Assembly: GCA_963732345.1 (NCBI GenBank)
Contig: CAVSZI010000018.1
Coordinates: forward strand, 372,001 to 436,000
Direction of reading: 5' to 3'
Length of the DNA stretch: 64,000 nucleotides
Origin: Bog-532 sp963732345
GTDB lineage: Bacteria > Actinomycetota > Actinomycetes > Streptosporangiales > Streptosporangiaceae
Shown here: one piece after another, positions 34,713-42,327 of the stretch
Numbering within the stretch: the stretch's first letter is position 1
Layout of the letters: each line of letters opens with the position of its first letter
The notes under the pieces: generated by a model
What the model saw: only the letters and a program-made list of their open reading frames with translations
Told to the model about the DNA's origin: nothing
Database searches by the model: none
Made by a program: the position numbers and the translations under genes

Positions 34713-34718
34713 TACGAT
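34713..34718 (+). promoter_or_regulatory. -10 box of the SMP-30 gene
   Basis: TACGAT, 9 nt before the ATG at 34728, with no ribosome-binding site in between, consistent with a leaderless or near-leaderless mRNA. Confidence 0.4.
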
Positions 34719-34727
34719 AGAACATTT

Positions 34728-35579
34728 ATGAAGGCCGAACAGCTAACGGACGTCTGCACCTACCACGGTGAAGGCCCCATGTGGGACGCGCCAGCCGGCG
34801 TCCTGCGCTGGGTCGACATGCTCAACGGTGACATCCTCACCCTCACCCCGGCCGGGGACATCGACCGGCTGCACGTCGGCACCGTCGCGGCCGCGATGCG
34901 GCCCCGGGCGGCGGGCGGGCTGGTGGTGGCCGTCGAGCGCGGCATCGTACTGATCGACGGCGCCGGGCAGATCGGCCCGGAGCAGGTCGCGTTCACCGAT
35001 CCCGCGCTGCGGATGAACGAAGGCGGTGTGGACCGGCAAGGCCGGTTCTTCTGCGGGTCGATGAGCTACGACCAGACCAGCCCGCGCGGTGCCTTCTACC
35101 GGTACGACCCCAGCGGCGCCATATCCCACGTCTTCGGGTGCGTGACGATCTCCAACGGTGTCGCCTGGAGCGCCGGCGGCGAGCAGATGTTCTACATCGA
35201 CTCTCCCACTCACCGCGTCGACGTTTTCGACTACGACGCGGCCGCCGGGATGCCCTCGGCGCGCAGGCCGGTGATCTACGTCGATCCCGATCACGGTGTC
35301 CCGGACGGGATGGCGCTGGACGCCGAGGGCGGGATGTGGGTGGCGATCCACGGCGGCCACGCTGTGCACCGCTACACGCCCGAAGGGAAGCTGGACGCGG
35401 TGATCGAGCTTCCTCCTGGCCAGGTCACTGCCTGTGCGTTCGGCGGCGACGACCTGGACGACCTCTACATCACCACGTCCGGCGAGAACCTCCCGCCCGG
35501 TGCGGATCCCCAGGCCGGCGCGGTGTTCCACGTCACCCCCGGCGTCCGCGGCCTGCCCCTCGGCACGTTCGCCGGCTAG
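34728..35579 (+). CDS. SMP-30/gluconolactonase/LRE family lactonase
   Basis: 283 aa six-bladed propeller enzyme that hydrolyses sugar lactones or related esters. The metal-binding residues fit the family: Glu in TYHGEGPMWD (residue ~15), Asn in CVTISNGVAWS and Asp in VPDGMALDAEGGMW. MNEGGVDRQGRFFCG is the substrate-loop region. No signal peptide, so cytosolic. It is followed by a decayed stretch with no intact gene. The true substrate (gluconolactone, other aldonolactone or lactone-like metabolite) is not determined. Confidence 0.9.
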   Translation: MKAEQLTDVCTYHGEGPMWDAPAGVLRWVDMLNGDILTLTPAGDIDRLHVGTVAAAMRPRAAGGLVVAVERGIVLIDGAGQIGPEQVAFTDPALRMNEGGVDRQGRFFCGSMSYDQTSPRGAFYRYDPSGAISHVFGCVTISNGVAWSAGGEQMFYIDSPTHRVDVFDYDAAAGMPSARRPVIYVDPDHGVPDGMALDAEGGMWVAIHGGHAVHRYTPEGKLDAVIELPPGQVTACAFGGDDLDDLYITTSGENLPPGADPQAGAVFHVTPGVRGLPLGTFAG

Positions 35580-35604
35580 GGGAGACGCCAGATGACCGAA
35601 GGCC

Positions 35605-36082
35605 ACCTCAGCCGGCCTACCGGCACACCCTGTGGGAGCTCGATGTGGCCACCGGGCGGACAGTGGCGCAGCGCCCAATCGACGTCAGCGGCAGCGATCC
35701 GCGAGCACAGCAGGAGCGCGGGGCACTCGTTTTGCTCGGCTCCCGGATCTACGTGCCGTTCGGCGGCCTGTACGGGGACTGCTCCGACTACAAGGGCCGC
35801 GTCGTCGGAGCGCCCGTGTCCGGCTCGGGACCACTGGTCAGCTTCACCACACCGAACGAACGCCAGGCCGGGATCTGGGCGCCGGCCGGCGAATCGGTGG
35901 CGAACGGGAGTTTGTACGTGGCCACCGGCAACGGCGCGCCCTACGACCAGGTCGGCGACTCCGGCAGTGTCCTGCGTCTCAGCACCGGTCGTCACCGACT
36001 TTCCCAGCCTGTCCGGCTCCGGCTCCGGCTCCCGGATTATCGTCCCCGAGGGCGACCAGGTCGTGTCCTACCTCGGGATCTG
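35605..36082 (+). pseudogene. fragment of a PQQ-type / BamB-like beta-propeller protein
   Basis: Starting just after the SMP-30 stop, one frame reads YRHTLWELDVATGRTVAQRPIDVSG, then GALVLLGSRIYVPFGGLYGDCSDYKGRVVGA and GESVANGSLYVATGNGAPYDQVGDSGSVLRLS, all typical propeller blades. It has no start. Near 35985 the homologous reading jumps to another frame (VTDFPSLSGSGSGSRIIVPEGDQ) and stops at 36081-36083. N-terminal and central parts are missing, so it is a truncated, internally damaged gene. Confidence 0.75.
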
Positions 36083-36083
36083 A

Positions 36084-36422
36084 TCCGGGCCGGGATTTTT
36101 TCAGAATGCGCGAAGGCCGGGACGACGATCAGCCGCTCCCTCCCACCGCCAAGCTGACGAGATCCATATCTGGCTGTCAAGCGCAGCCGGTGGGGTTGCC
36201 TATCACCTGATCATCCCCCGTGCGGGCGCGACCGTCTCGAAGCTCTCGGCCGTTCTCGGCCAAATACTCCAACCAAGGAGGTGAAGCGGAAAGCGAGCAG
36301 CGCTGAGCAGATCTTCCCCGTCCTGCACAACGGCAGCGAGCGCAGACGATTACGCTCCATCGGCACCCGAATGTCGGCCACTGAACCGAGCTGGCGCAGC
36401 CCTATGCTAGCGGGATTGCCTG
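36084..36422. other. intergenic region, probably decayed coding DNA
   Basis: 339 bp between the propeller remnant and the thrS stop. A plus-strand stretch reads EIHIWLSSAAGGVAYHLIIP and ends in a stop at about 36281; it looks coding but has no start. An AAGGAGGTGA at ~36273-36282 is a perfect anti-16S match but has no start codon at a useful distance. No complete gene seen. Confidence 0.4.
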
Positions 36423-38402
36423 TCAGACCTGGCTGTGACTGTCCACGGCGGCCACGATCTCGCTGACTGCCTCGGCGATCGGTACTCCGTTCTTCTGCGC
36501 ACCGTTACGGTAGCGGAACGAGACCGCATCCTGATCGACGTCATCGTCACCAGCGAGGAGCATGAAGGGGATCTTCTGCCGTTGCGCGTTGCGGATCTTC
36601 TTCTGCATCCGGTCGTCGCTGGCATCAACTTCGACGCGAATACCCTCGGCCCGCAGCCTCTCCGCGACCTGCTCCAAGTACGGCACGTGCACGTCGCTGA
36701 TCGGGATGCCCTCAACCTGGACGGGCGCCAGCCAGGGCGGCAGCGCGCCAGCGTAGTGCTCCAGGAGCACGCCCATGAACCGTTCGATCGCGCCGAACAG
36801 GGCTCGGTGGATCATCACCGGAACCTGCCGCGAGCCGTCGGCAGCGGTGTACTCCAGGCCGAAGCGCTGCGGTTCCTGGAAGTCAAGCTGGATGGTGGAC
36901 AGCTGCCAGGTCCGGCCGATGGCATCCCTGGCCTGGACCGAGATCTTCGGCCCGTAGAAAGCCGCGCCGCCCGGGTCGTCCACCAGGTCCAGCCCGGAGT
37001 CCTCCGCGGCCTGGCGCAGCGCGGCAGTGGCTTCAGCCCAGTCTTCGAGGCCGCCGACGAACTTGTCGGAGTCGTCCCGGGTGGACAGCTCAAGATAGAA
37101 GTCGGTCAGCCCGTAATCCCGCAACAGGTCCAGGACGAAGGTCAGCAGGTTCCGCAGTTCGGCGCTCATCTGCTCGCGGGTGCAGAAGATATGCGAGTCG
37201 TCCTGGGTGAGGCCGCGGACCCGGGTCAGCCCGTGGATCACCCCGGATCGCTCGTTTCGGTACACGGTGCCGAACTCGAACAGCCGCAGCGGCAGCTCCC
37301 GGTAGGACCGGCCACGCGACCGGTAGATCAGGACGTGCATCGGGCAGTTCATCGGCTTGAGGTAGTAGTCCGCGCCCTCCAGCTCCATCGGGGGGAACAT
37401 GTCGTCTTTGAACCACCCCAGGTGCCCGGACGTCTCGAACAGGTCCGACTTGGTGATGTGCGGGGTATAGACGAACTCGTACCCGGCTTCCTGATGCCTT
37501 CGGCGCGAGTAGTCCTCCATCGTCTTACGGACAATCCCGCCCTTGGGGTGAAACACCGCGAGCCCCGACCCGATCTCCGCGGGGAAGGAGAACAGGTCCA
37601 GCTCGGCACCCAGGCGGCGGTGGTCGCGTCGCTCGGCTTCGGCCAGCAGCTTCAGGTAGGCATCGAGCGCCGCCCGTGATTCCCACGCCGTGCCGTAGAT
37701 CCGCTGGAGCTGCGGATTCTTCTCGCTGCCCCGCCAGTACGCCCCGGCATTACGCATGAGCTTGAACGCCGGGATCCGCCGAGTGGTCGGCACGTGCGGG
37801 CCGCGGCACAGATCCTTCCAGCACAGCTCGCCGGACTTCGCGTCGAGATTGTCATAGATGGTCAGCACGCCTGCGCCGACCTCGGCGGAAGCCTCCTGGT
37901 CGGCGGCCGCCTCGCTCTTGATACCGATCAGCGCCAGCTTGTACGGCTCTCTGGCAAGCTCTGTCCTGGCCTGCTCGTCGCTGACCTCGCGCCGGGCAAA
38001 CCGCTGGCCCTGCTTGACGATCTCGCGCATCCGCGCCTCGATCGCCTTGAGATCATCGGGAGTGAACGGCTGCGGCACGTCGAAGTCGTAATAGAAACCG
38101 TTCTCGATCGGCGGCCCGATACCCAGCCTGGCTTCGGGGAAGATCTGCTGAACCGCTTGGGCCATGACGTGCGCAGCCGAGTGACGCACGACGGCCCTCC
38201 CCTCATCGGAATCGGTCGCGACCGGCTGCACGATGTCGCCGTCGGCCATTACCCATGCCAGGTCCCGCAGCTCGCCGTTCACCCGGGCAACGATCACATC
38301 AGGATCATCGGCGTACAGCTCAGCGGCGGTCGTCCCAGCCGTCACCTCACGCTCGATTCGCTGAGCCTGACGGTCGAGCATGAGGACGCGGATCTGGGAC
38401 AC
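36423..38402 (-). CDS. thrS: threonine--tRNA ligase
   Basis: Charges tRNA-Thr. 659 aa from a GTG at 38402, which starts the TGS domain (VSQIRVLMLDRQAQRIEREVTAG). The editing domain has RHSAAHVMAQAVQQIFP. The catalytic core has the zinc ligands in KPMNCPMHVLIYRSRGRSYRELPLR and PVMIHRALFGAIERFMG, plus motif 2 near HGLTRVRGLTQDDSHIF. A C-terminal anticodon domain ends in the ThrRS-type IPFMLLAGDDDVDQ. GAGAGAAG lies before the GTG. An upstream frame extends to 38687, but that part is non-conserved. The gene is alone on its strand. Confidence 0.97.
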   Translation of the reverse strand: MSQIRVLMLDRQAQRIEREVTAGTTAAELYADDPDVIVARVNGELRDLAWVMADGDIVQPVATDSDEGRAVVRHSAAHVMAQAVQQIFPEARLGIGPPIENGFYYDFDVPQPFTPDDLKAIEARMREIVKQGQRFARREVSDEQARTELAREPYKLALIGIKSEAAADQEASAEVGAGVLTIYDNLDAKSGELCWKDLCRGPHVPTTRRIPAFKLMRNAGAYWRGSEKNPQLQRIYGTAWESRAALDAYLKLLAEAERRDHRRLGAELDLFSFPAEIGSGLAVFHPKGGIVRKTMEDYSRRRHQEAGYEFVYTPHITKSDLFETSGHLGWFKDDMFPPMELEGADYYLKPMNCPMHVLIYRSRGRSYRELPLRLFEFGTVYRNERSGVIHGLTRVRGLTQDDSHIFCTREQMSAELRNLLTFVLDLLRDYGLTDFYLELSTRDDSDKFVGGLEDWAEATAALRQAAEDSGLDLVDDPGGAAFYGPKISVQARDAIGRTWQLSTIQLDFQEPQRFGLEYTAADGSRQVPVMIHRALFGAIERFMGVLLEHYAGALPPWLAPVQVEGIPISDVHVPYLEQVAERLRAEGIRVEVDASDDRMQKKIRNAQRQKIPFMLLAGDDDVDQDAVSFRYRNGAQKNGVPIAEAVSEIVAAVDSHSQV

Positions 38403-38704
38403 GGCTTCTCTCTCACGGTGAGTTGAACCGGGTGATTGGCTGAACTTTCCATACGGAAGCTCACACGATGTTACCCGTGGTCCCGGCCGGGCCGGAGCGA
38501 ATATCGGTGCCGTGTCTCCCTGCATGCAGGACCAGGCATGCAGGGTCATTCTAATCTCGCGCCACGGCATCAGCACCCGCACCGCTGACATCACGGATGC
38601 CTGCGGAGTACGGATGGTGCGCCGGGGCAGCGGGTCGGTAGTGACATGGCAGCGGGCGCAGATGGTGCTGCTCTCAGCCCCGGGCACCCGTTGACGAGTC
38701 GCGC
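38403..38704. other. thrS upstream region with hairpin
   Basis: Roughly 300 bp without a gene. It holds an inverted repeat CCCTGCATG-N10-CATGCAGGG (38518-38545), about 115-145 nt upstream of the thrS start. No T-box features (specifier loop, TGGNACC bulge) and no Thr-rich leader peptide were recognised. Confidence 0.45.
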
Positions 38705-38706
38705 AT

Positions 38707-38722
38707 GCCCACTAGAGTGGGC
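38707..38722 (+). promoter_or_regulatory. palindromic operator over the -10 of a methyltransferase gene
   Basis: GCCCACT-AG-AGTGGGC is a palindrome that contains the likely -10 box TAGAGT (38713-38718), which lies 6 nt before the ATG at 38725. The flanking GCGCATGCCCACT is also repeated directly at the start codon. A repressor bound here would block initiation directly. Confidence 0.5.
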
Positions 38723-38724
38723 GC

Positions 38725-39552
38725 ATGCCCACTCTGCCGCCGGGGCAAGCGCGTCTTTCCGGGCGTGAGCCTCATCAGTGCCGGCAGATAGCGGAATCGT
38801 TCGGCTGGGACGCCGAACGCTACGACCGGGCCCGGCCCCGCTATCCCAGCGCCCTGGTGCAGCGCATCGTCGCCGCCAGCCCCGGGCCCGACGTGCTCGA
38901 CGTCGGCTGCGGCACCGGCATAGAAGCCCGGCAGTTCCAGGCGGCCGGCTGCAACGTGCTCGGCGTCGAGCCGGACGCGCGGATGGCTGACTTCGCGCGG
39001 CGCAGCGGGGTTGAGGTCGAGGTGGCGACGTTCGAAGCCTGGGACGGCGCCGGCCGCGAATTCAACGCGGTCGTCGCCGGGACAGCCTGGCACTGGGTGG
39101 ACCCGGTCGCGGGAGCGGCCAAGGCGGCACAGGTGCTGCGGCCTGGTGGGCGGCTGGCCGCGTTCTGGCACGTGTTCCAGCTTCCGCCCGAGGTGGCGAA
39201 AGCCTTCGCCGCGGTGTACCAGCGGGTGGTGCCCGACTCGCCCTTCAACTTCCAGTCGGCGAGGCCAGCCCCGGATGGGTACCAGGGGCTGTTGACCGGG
39301 GCCGCCGATGGGATCCGGGAGGTGGGCGGGTTCAGCGACCCCGGGCAGTGGCGATTCGACTGGGAGCAGTCCTATACCCGGGACGAGTTGCTGGACCTGA
39401 TCCCTACCCAGGGCACTCTCACCTGGCTCCCGCCGGACAAGCTGGCCGAGGTACTGGAGAGCGTGGGGGCCGCTATCGACGCGATGGGGGGGAACTCCAC
39501 GATGCGCTACGCCACGATGGCGGTCACCGCGGCACGATCCGGCGCTGCCTGA
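38725..39552 (+). CDS. class I SAM-dependent methyltransferase
   Basis: 275 aa. Begins with ESFGWDAERYDRARPRYPSALV, then the SAM motif DVLDVGCGTGIEARQFQAAGCNVLGVEPDARM and AGTAWHWVDPVAGAAKAAQVLRPGG. The AWHWVD motif and overall layout match the methyltransferase at 19111-19890. ATG at 38725, no ribosome-binding site, probably leaderless. The 3' end lies in a tandem duplication that continues past the stop. The substrate is unknown. Confidence 0.87.
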   Translation: MPTLPPGQARLSGREPHQCRQIAESFGWDAERYDRARPRYPSALVQRIVAASPGPDVLDVGCGTGIEARQFQAAGCNVLGVEPDARMADFARRSGVEVEVATFEAWDGAGREFNAVVAGTAWHWVDPVAGAAKAAQVLRPGGRLAAFWHVFQLPPEVAKAFAAVYQRVVPDSPFNFQSARPAPDGYQGLLTGAADGIREVGGFSDPGQWRFDWEQSYTRDELLDLIPTQGTLTWLPPDKLAEVLESVGAAIDAMGGNSTMRYATMAVTAARSGAA

Positions 39553-39644
39553 TCCGGCGCTGCGACCGCCACGATGGCGGTCACCGCGTTACGATCCGGC
39601 GCTGCCTGATCCGGCGCTGCCTGATCCGGCGCTGCCTGATCCGG
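39510..39644. repeat. 57-bp tandem duplication plus 15-bp repeats at a gene 3' end
   Basis: A 57-bp unit beginning CGCCACGATGGCGGTCACCG (39510, repeated at 39567) spans the last methyltransferase codons. It contains and is followed by GATCCGGCGCTGCCT-type 15-bp units up to the fdhD stop. The duplication shows how the gene end is being remodelled by repeat slippage. Confidence 0.88.
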
Positions 39645-40487
39645 CTACGCCGGGGCGGCGACCGCGGTGAGGCGGTGGGTGCCGGTGTAGCCGTTCATCG
39701 AGGTGCCGCGCAGGAAGCCGACCAGGGTCAGGCCTGCCTCCTCGGCCAGGCCGGCGGCCAGCGACGAGGGCGCGGATACCGCGGCCAGGACCGGGATGCC
39801 GGCCATGCAGGCCTTCTGCACGAGTTCGAAGGAGGCGCGCCCGCTGACTAGCAAGATGTGACCGGCCAGCGGGAGGCGCCCCTCGCGCAGCGCCCAGCCG
39901 ACGACTTTATCCACCGCGTTGTGCCGGCCCACGTCCTCGCGCAGCACCAGCAGCGTGCCGTCCGGGGTAAACAGTCCGGCCGCGTGCAGCCCGCCGGTAC
40001 TGGCGAAGATCCGCTGGGCGTCCCGCAAGCGGTCCGGCAGCGACGCGAGCACCCCGGGGGAGACCTGCACGGCGTCGGCGGCAATGTCATAGCGCGAGGT
40101 GACGCGGATCGCCTCAATGCTTTCCTTCCCGCAGACCCCGCAGGCGCTGGTGGTAAGGAAGTTCCGCTGCGAACGGCGGGCGTCGGTGGCCCGCTCCACG
40201 TCCTGGGCCAGGGGGAGCGCGGCAGGCTCGAGTGTGACGTCCGCGACGTTCTCGTCGCACATCCGGATCTGCCGGAGGTCAACCGCGGGCTGGAGCAGAC
40301 CCTCACCGAACAGGAAGCCGGCGGCCAGGTCGATATCATCGCCGGGGGTGCGCATGGTCACGGTCAGCGGCGTCCCGCCGATCCGGATCTCCAGCGGCTC
40401 CTCGACCGCGACCAGGTCTGCCCGGTGCCCGGACGACCCGGGCAGTGAAATCCGCAGTACCCGCCGCCGTTCGGTCCTGGTCGCCAC
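39645..40487 (-). CDS. fdhD: formate dehydrogenase accessory sulfurtransferase FdhD
   Basis: Transfers sulfur to the molybdenum cofactor of formate dehydrogenase. 280 aa. The persulfide-carrying cysteine pair is in TTSACGVCGKESIEAI (C-x2-C near residue 117), with RIFASTGGLHAAGLF and LREDVGRHNAVDKVVGWAL as further family blocks. The GTG lies 6 nt after TAGCAT, so the mRNA is probably leaderless. No formate dehydrogenase is in the window. Confidence 0.95.
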   Translation of the reverse strand: MATRTERRRVLRISLPGSSGHRADLVAVEEPLEIRIGGTPLTVTMRTPGDDIDLAAGFLFGEGLLQPAVDLRQIRMCDENVADVTLEPAALPLAQDVERATDARRSQRNFLTTSACGVCGKESIEAIRVTSRYDIAADAVQVSPGVLASLPDRLRDAQRIFASTGGLHAAGLFTPDGTLLVLREDVGRHNAVDKVVGWALREGRLPLAGHILLVSGRASFELVQKACMAGIPVLAAVSAPSSLAAGLAEEAGLTLVGFLRGTSMNGYTGTHRLTAVAAPA

Positions 40488-40493
40488 GTTTCG

Positions 40494-40499
40494 ATGCTA
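40494..40499 (-). promoter_or_regulatory. -10 box of fdhD (leaderless)
   Basis: TAGCAT on the minus strand, 6 nt before the GTG at 40487. No -35 seen; the repeat cluster starts immediately upstream. Confidence 0.45.
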
Positions 40500-40500
40500 G

Positions 40501-40745
40501 CCCGGGGGGGGCGACCCCCCTGGAACCCCCCGCTGCGCTGGCCCGGGGGGCGACCCCCCTGGAACCCCCCGCTGCGCTGGCCCGGGGGGGCGACCCCCCT
40601 GGAACCCCCCGCTGCGCTGGCCCGGGGGGCGACCCCCCTGGAACCCCCCGCTGCGCTTCGCGCCCCGCTGCGGTAACTCGCCGACACACCGGCCGCTCAC
40701 CGGGCCTTAAGGCCCGGTGAGCGGCCGGTATGAGCGCCTCGCGGT
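40501..40745. repeat. four 40-bp GC-rich repeats followed by the dispersed palindromic repeat
   Basis: Four units of about 40 bp (40501, 40542, 40581, 40621) built on CCCGGGGGG-CGACCCCCC-TGGAACCCCCC-GCTGCG, with periods 41, 39 and 40 because the G-run length varies. They are followed by CTCGCCGACACACCGGCCGC and its mirror, then GAGCGCCTCGCGG. The same modules appear in opposite orientation at 25488-25715. Non-coding; it lies between fdhD and the sigma-factor gene. Confidence 0.88.
40688..40729. repeat. perfect 42-bp palindrome
   Basis: 21-nt arms with no spacer: ACCGGCCGCTCACCGGGCC-TT / AA-GGCCCGGTGAGCGGCCGGT, centred at 40708/40709. It is the core of the dispersed repeat, whose other copies have an imperfect version with a 3-nt centre. 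Confidence 0.92.
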
Positions 40746-40804
40746 AAACCTGCGCCGGGTACGCGCAGGGCGGGGGCCCGTCCTCGTAGGTCCGTTCGGG
40801 ATAA

Positions 40805-40842
40805 AGAACGTCCGCAGCCCCGGGCGGGACTGCGGACGTTCT
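40805..40842 (-). terminator. intrinsic terminator of the sigma-factor gene
   Basis: Perfect 13-bp stem (AGAACGTCCGCAG ... CTGCGGACGTTCT) with a 12-nt loop, beginning 12 nt after the sigma-factor stop. On the minus strand the stem ends in TTCT followed by TTAT, a short U-rich tail. Confidence 0.8.
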
Positions 40843-40853
40843 GTGGTGCTGAT

Positions 40854-42212
40854 CTAGCTGGCGAAGTCCAGCAGCGGCTGGGCGCGGCTGGGGTGGCGCA
40901 GCTTGGATAGCGACTGCTTCTCCAGCTGACGGATCCGCTCCCGGGTAAGGCCCAGGGCCCGGCCGATCTCGTCGAGCGTGTGCGGGTTACCGTCGTACAG
41001 CCCGAACCGCATCGACATGATCGTGGCCTCGCGTGGCGTCAGCGCGTCGAGCGCGCTGCGGAGCTGCTCGGCCATCAGCTGACGGTCGACCATCTCGGAA
41101 GCTTCCGGGGCGTCGACGTCCTCGATGAGGTCACCGATGCTGGTCTCCCCGTCCTCGCCGATCGTGGAGTCCAGGCTGATCGGCTGGCGGCTGGTCCGGA
41201 GCAGTTCCTCGATCTGGTCCGGGGTGCGGTCCAGTTCGACGGCCAGCTCCTCCGGCGTCGGCTCCCGGCCGAGGCGCTGGTGCATGTCGCGCTCGACGCG
41301 GCTCAGCTTGCTGAGCATCTCGAGCACGTGCACCGGCAGCCGGATGGTCCGGGCCGAATCCGCGAAGCCGCGCTGAATGGCCTGGCGGATCCACCACATG
41401 GCGTAGGTGGAGAACTTGTAGCCCTTGGTGTAGTCAAACTTCTCGACGGCCCGGATCAGGCCGAGGTTGCCCTCCTGCACCACGTCGAGCAGCGAAAGGC
41501 CACGGTCGGTGTACTTCTTCGCCACCGACACGACCAGCCGCAGGTTGGCCTCCAGCATATGGGCCTTGGCGCGCCGGCCGTCCTCGGCCACCGCCTCCAG
41601 ATCCCGCCGGAAGTCCTCGCTCAGGCCCGGCTCGGTATCCAGCTTGTGCTCGGCGAACAGGCCGGCCTCGATCCGCTTGGCCAGGTCGACTTCCTGCTCG
41701 GCGGTGAGCAGGCTGGTCCGGCCGATCGACTTGAGGTACGTGTGCACCGAGTCGCCCATCGCGGGCGTCTGGTCGTCGAGATCAACCTCGGCCAGCGCCA
41801 CCGCCTCGGCTTCGATGGCCCCACCGTCTGCCACTGCCACAGCGTCCTCTGCGCCATCGGCCTCCTTGGCGCCATGGCTCCCTGTGGGAGCGGCAGCGTC
41901 TGCAGCGGTCTTAGCCGCGCCGGTCTTGGCGCGGCTGGCCCTGGCGGTGCTGGCCTTGACCGTAGCGGCCTTCTCCGTGCGCTTGCCCTTGGCGGGCTCC
42001 TGGCGCTCATTGGCCAGGCGCACGCCTGCATCGGCGAGCTCGCGCAGGATGGAACGTCCCTCGGCCGGGGCAACGCCCGCCCGCTCGAAGGCGGTCCGAA
42101 GCTCGGAGAGGGACAGGTGACCCTGGCTGCGCCCTCGCTGGATCAGGTCGTCCACGCGCATAGTGCTTACCTCACCGTCCCCGACCGGTGCGGCGATTGC
42201 GGTCCGCGGCAT
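40854..42212 (-). CDS. RNA polymerase principal-type sigma factor (RpoD/HrdB group)
   Basis: 452 aa sigma-70. Region 1.1 is present (DLIQRGRSQGHLSLSELRTAFERAGV), then a Lys/Ala-rich linker. Region 1.2 is GDSVHTYLKSIGRTSLLTAEQEVDLAKRIEAG. Region 2 is NLRLVVSVAKKYTDRGLSLLD to KFSTYAMWWIRQAI, region 3 follows, and region 4 is LTPREATIMSMRFGL ... LDEIGRALGLTRERIRQLE. The ATG at 42212 has a very strong AAGGAGGGAGGT; a second ATG at ~42162 preceded by GAGGTAAG could give a shorter form. The C terminus (SRAQPLLDFAS) differs from the usual HrdB end, so it may be an HrdB paralogue. Followed by a strong terminator. Confidence 0.92.
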   Translation of the reverse strand: MPRTAIAAPVGDGEVSTMRVDDLIQRGRSQGHLSLSELRTAFERAGVAPAEGRSILRELADAGVRLANERQEPAKGKRTEKAATVKASTARASRAKTGAAKTAADAAAPTGSHGAKEADGAEDAVAVADGGAIEAEAVALAEVDLDDQTPAMGDSVHTYLKSIGRTSLLTAEQEVDLAKRIEAGLFAEHKLDTEPGLSEDFRRDLEAVAEDGRRAKAHMLEANLRLVVSVAKKYTDRGLSLLDVVQEGNLGLIRAVEKFDYTKGYKFSTYAMWWIRQAIQRGFADSARTIRLPVHVLEMLSKLSRVERDMHQRLGREPTPEELAVELDRTPDQIEELLRTSRQPISLDSTIGEDGETSIGDLIEDVDAPEASEMVDRQLMAEQLRSALDALTPREATIMSMRFGLYDGNPHTLDEIGRALGLTRERIRQLEKQSLSKLRHPSRAQPLLDFAS

Positions 42213-42327
42213 GCGACACCTCCCTCCTTCTCCTCTTGACACGGGCACGACAGGCGTGCCGTTCACAGACGCCCGAGGCATCCTCGTCTAGGGGACCCGG
42301 CGCTGCGCTGCGGCGTGCGCCCGGGCA

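Noticed and set aside
36273..36466. Small ORF after a perfect AAGGAGGTGA
   Set aside because: The only start (GTG) overlaps the anti-16S sequence itself, and the peptide runs antisense into thrS; no domain.
38518..38545. T-box or leader-peptide control of thrS
   Set aside because: Only a plain inverted repeat is present; no T-box sequence, specifier loop or threonine codon run.
38403..38687. 95-codon N-terminal extension of thrS
   Set aside because: Not conserved in ThrRS, with mixed composition; the GTG at 38402 starts the TGS domain and has a purine-rich element.
40501..40660. Regular ~40-bp repeats resembling a CRISPR array
   Set aside because: The units are contiguous with no unique spacers, and no cas gene is nearby; they are a tandem minisatellite.
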